Positions 49,890 to 51,763 of a DNA stretch of 51,763 nucleotides are shown piece after piece. Numbering within the stretch: position 1 is the stretch's first letter; each line of letters opens with the position of its first letter. The position numbers were made by a program, and so were the translations under genes. A model generated the notes under the pieces. That model worked only from the letters and a program-made list of their open reading frames with translations, did not search any database and was not told the DNA's origin. The DNA comes from Psychrobacter sp. (GTDB lineage Bacteria > Pseudomonadota > Gammaproteobacteria > Pseudomonadales > Moraxellaceae), in assembly GCA_018260445.1 (NCBI GenBank), contig JAGLBE010000011.1, positions 1 to 51,763 of the forward strand, written 5' to 3'.

Positions 49890-50293
49890 CTTCTGTTTAA
49901 GGAGCAAGGTGCAAGGTGCAAATTAGCAAGTAAGCGATTGGCAGTAAAGCGGCCTTGGCTTTGCCGAATTAGCAGTCGAATTAGTAGTCGAACTGGATTA
50001 ACTTTTGTACGCAACCGCCATCATGCCACCTGGCAATGGTTTAATATTGGGTTTAGCTGTGGTATAAAGACAAAGAGGTAGCAAACAGTTGTGGTTAATC
50101 CATGACCTAGGCACAATAACTCGGCGTGACTCAGATTATTGACTATTCACATGATTCAGACTGTCGAGATGAAAACTGTCGAGATGGCCAGAATTATCGA
50201 GTTTTAAAGGCGCTTAATCCTTTGTTGCTCTTTATGGTTGCTCTTTATAGGTTGCTCTATATTGTAGCCCTTGATTAAGCCCCTATCAACCAA
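49890..50293. other. Gene-free stretch between rlmN and pilF
   Basis: Holds several short tandem duplications: GAATTAGCAGTC-type units (about 49967-49993), CTGTCGAGATG-type units (50161-50187) and GTTGCTCTTTATG-type units (50224-50263). No gene or clear terminator is visible. Confidence 0.5.
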
Positions 50294-51226
50294 ATGCGAG
50301 ACTATGTTTTGGATACCTTAGCAGTGACGACAGCCTTTATCGACTCAGCGGTGACTAAACTATCCAAACGTGCGTTGAAAAGCTTTGGCATGGCGCTAGG
50401 CCTGATGGTCTTATCGGCGGCGATAACCGCTTGTCAAACCACGCCGGCACAAAATGTGACGGACAGAAATCGTTACGCCACAGCCGGCGACGATGATGCC
50501 AGCTTTACCGCCACCGACCCACAAAAGATTGCTGAAGTACGCACCCGAATGGCCGCCGAGCACATCCGTGATAACCAACTTGACGCCGCTCAGCGCCAAT
50601 TGGAAAAAGCCTTTGCTGCCAATAAACGCTATGCCCCCGCCTATGATATGATGGGCGTCTTGCTGCAGCGTGAGGGCAGCCGCTCTAACTTGGAAAAAGC
50701 AGATACATTCTTTAAACAAGCTATTGAGATTGAACCCGATTTTATTCAAGCGCGTAATAATTATGGGGTGTATTTGTCGCAGATGGGGCGTTATCAACAG
50801 GCAATTGAGCAATTTAAAATTGCAGGGGCAGCGCTAGGCTATGAGGGCCGAATTGGCGCCTTAGAAAACTTGGGTCGAACAGCGCTAAAACTTGGCGATA
50901 CTGAGTTAGCCAGTCAAACTTTTGTGCGGGTGCTAGACAGTGACCGTAACAATATTATTGCCCATATTGAGCTGGTAGATATTTTAATTAACGGCAAGCG
51001 CACTGCCCAAGCACAAAACCTATATGAAGAAATGAAAGTACTAATGGGCGATGATGCCTATAAAGTACCGCGTATTTTATTGCAAGGCGCTACCCTTGCC
51101 CATGTTCAAAATAACCTAACCCTTCAAGAAGATTTGTCAAGACAGCTTTTGGCCAACTTTCCGCTTAGCGAGGAAGCACAAAAACTTAAAGGCTGGCTTC
51201 GTCATTCAGAGGCATCATGGAAATAG
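50294..51226 (+). CDS. pilF: Type IV pilus biogenesis lipoprotein PilF/PilW
   Basis: Outer-membrane pilotin needed for assembly of the PilQ secretin. Hydrophobic segment GMALGLMVLSAAITAC ends in a lipobox-like Cys (about residue 47), then about six TPR helical repeats follow (IRDNQLDAAQRQLEKAF, AYDMMGVLLQREG, ARNNYGVYLSQMGRYQQAIE). The N-terminus before the signal is unusually long if ATG 50294 is right; later GTG/TTG starts are possible and no ribosome site is clear. It stands between rlmN and rodZ as in Pseudomonas. Its stop overlaps the rodZ start. Confidence 0.87.
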   Translation: MRDYVLDTLAVTTAFIDSAVTKLSKRALKSFGMALGLMVLSAAITACQTTPAQNVTDRNRYATAGDDDASFTATDPQKIAEVRTRMAAEHIRDNQLDAAQRQLEKAFAANKRYAPAYDMMGVLLQREGSRSNLEKADTFFKQAIEIEPDFIQARNNYGVYLSQMGRYQQAIEQFKIAGAALGYEGRIGALENLGRTALKLGDTELASQTFVRVLDSDRNNIIAHIELVDILINGKRTAQAQNLYEEMKVLMGDDAYKVPRILLQGATLAHVQNNLTLQEDLSRQLLANFPLSEEAQKLKGWLRHSEASWK

Positions 51227-51763
51227 AGGATCGATCATTGTCATCACCGCAACCACAATCGGATAACAGCAATACTGGCGCAGGCTCTTTTGGGCATCGT
51301 TTTAAGCAGGCACGGGTGTCGCAAGGGCTAAGCTTACAAGATGCTGCTGCAGAGCTGTTTATCTTATGCCGCCATTTAGAGGCGATTGAAAATGAGGATT
51401 TTAAGCAATTGCCGCAAATTGCGTTTGCACGTGGTTTTGTCATCAATTATGCCAAATATTTAAAGCTTGACCCGGTGCAAATGGCCGAAAGCTTTAACCG
51501 AGCTTATCCAGACGAGCTGAAGCAGAGCAGTGTTCAGCACATAGAGTCGCCGCTTCGGCCCATGGGCACGTTGCAGCGCGAAGGTCAGCGCTCGTGGCGT
51601 ATTAATCCGCTGCTGCTGCTTGGCATCATTGGGCTGATTGCATTGGCGGTTATTTTGCTGCGGCTGGTGTCCAATGCGCAAGATAGCAACAAGACTGAAA
51701 GCGTCACTCCGGTTGAGGAACTATCGGACAGCGAGCAATCGGCAGGCGCCGCGCTTGGTAGTA
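51217..51763 (+). CDS. rodZ: RodZ-like helix-turn-helix membrane protein (3' end missing)
   Basis: Starts at ATG 51217, overlapping the pilF stop by 10 bases, and runs off the window. The first 20 residues are polar; then comes the RodZ-type HTH domain: GHRFKQARVSQGLSLQDAAA, RHLEAIENEDFKQLP and ARGFVINYAKYLKLD. After a basic linker there is one membrane helix (LLLLGIIGLIALAVILL, about residues 131-149), then the start of the periplasmic part. RodZ links MreB to the cell-wall elongation machinery. Position after pilF supports the call. Confidence 0.85.
   Translation, partial: MEIEDRSLSSPQPQSDNSNTGAGSFGHRFKQARVSQGLSLQDAAAELFILCRHLEAIENEDFKQLPQIAFARGFVINYAKYLKLDPVQMAESFNRAYPDELKQSSVQHIESPLRPMGTLQREGQRSWRINPLLLLGIIGLIALAVILLRLVSNAQDSNKTESVTPVEELSDSEQSAGAALGS

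Overview
The window comes from a gammaproteobacterium of the family Moraxellaceae, most likely Psychrobacter or a close relative. This rests on gene content and order rather than on any database search: a Slam/TbpB-like pair, leuC-leuD-leuB next to fimV and truA, scattered type II secretion genes, and ndk-rlmN-pilF-rodZ in the order known from Pseudomonas and Acinetobacter. It is mostly ordinary chromosome with several accessory insertions. I saw no phage, IS element, CRISPR array or rRNA. There is one tRNA, tRNA-Leu(CAA).

Layout. 1-3086: the 3' end of a TbpB-like surface lipoprotein gene whose visible start is a Pro-Ala repeat of about 153 residues, followed by its likely exporter Slam. 3268-6233: putP and a LysR regulator, both on minus. 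6452-10957: leuC, leuD and leuB for leucine synthesis; leuC and leuD are pushed apart by an AT-rich insert carrying a broken small ORF coupled to a nuclease-like gene. 11116-18197 (minus): infA, truA, an asparaginase and a FimV that is split into two genes at its membrane segment. 18603-23472: tgt, a His-rich metal-binding protein, a MarC-family protein, queA and dinB. 24119-29821: an AT-rich envelope-lipid island of mprF converging on pap2-eptA (a phosphoethanolamine transferase of the EptA/MCR type). 30198-32388: tRNA-Leu, fpr and trmO. 32413-39432: gspE, tatD, a TetR regulator and the pseudopilin operon gspHIJK. 39524-44115 (minus): a FabR/DesT-like regulator, dgt, a His-rich MliC-like lipoprotein behind a near-perfect Zur box, and ychF. 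44462-47252 (minus): an FMN-type glutamate-synthase-like protein overlapping a phosphodiester-glycosidase lipoprotein. 47771-51763: ndk, rlmN, pilF and the 5' part of rodZ.

How the genes work together. Polar and type IV pilus functions (split FimV, PilF), type II secretion (GspE, GspH-K) and surface lipoprotein export (Slam) give the region a cell-envelope flavour. MprF, EptA and PAP2 would lower the negative charge of the membrane and of lipid A. Tgt and QueA make queuosine in tRNA. The Zur-box gene points to zinc-limitation control of a surface or periplasmic His-rich protein.

Most promising observations: the giant Pro-Ala stalk on a Slam substrate; the fission of FimV into a periplasmic and a membrane/cytoplasmic gene; the leuC/leuD insert; the Zur-controlled His-rich MliC lipoprotein; the roughly 87-residue low-complexity insert inside the MprF catalytic domain; an in-frame stop that shortens a Pro-Asn-Gln tail of GspJ; and a pervasive pattern of short (11-15 bp) tandem duplications between genes.
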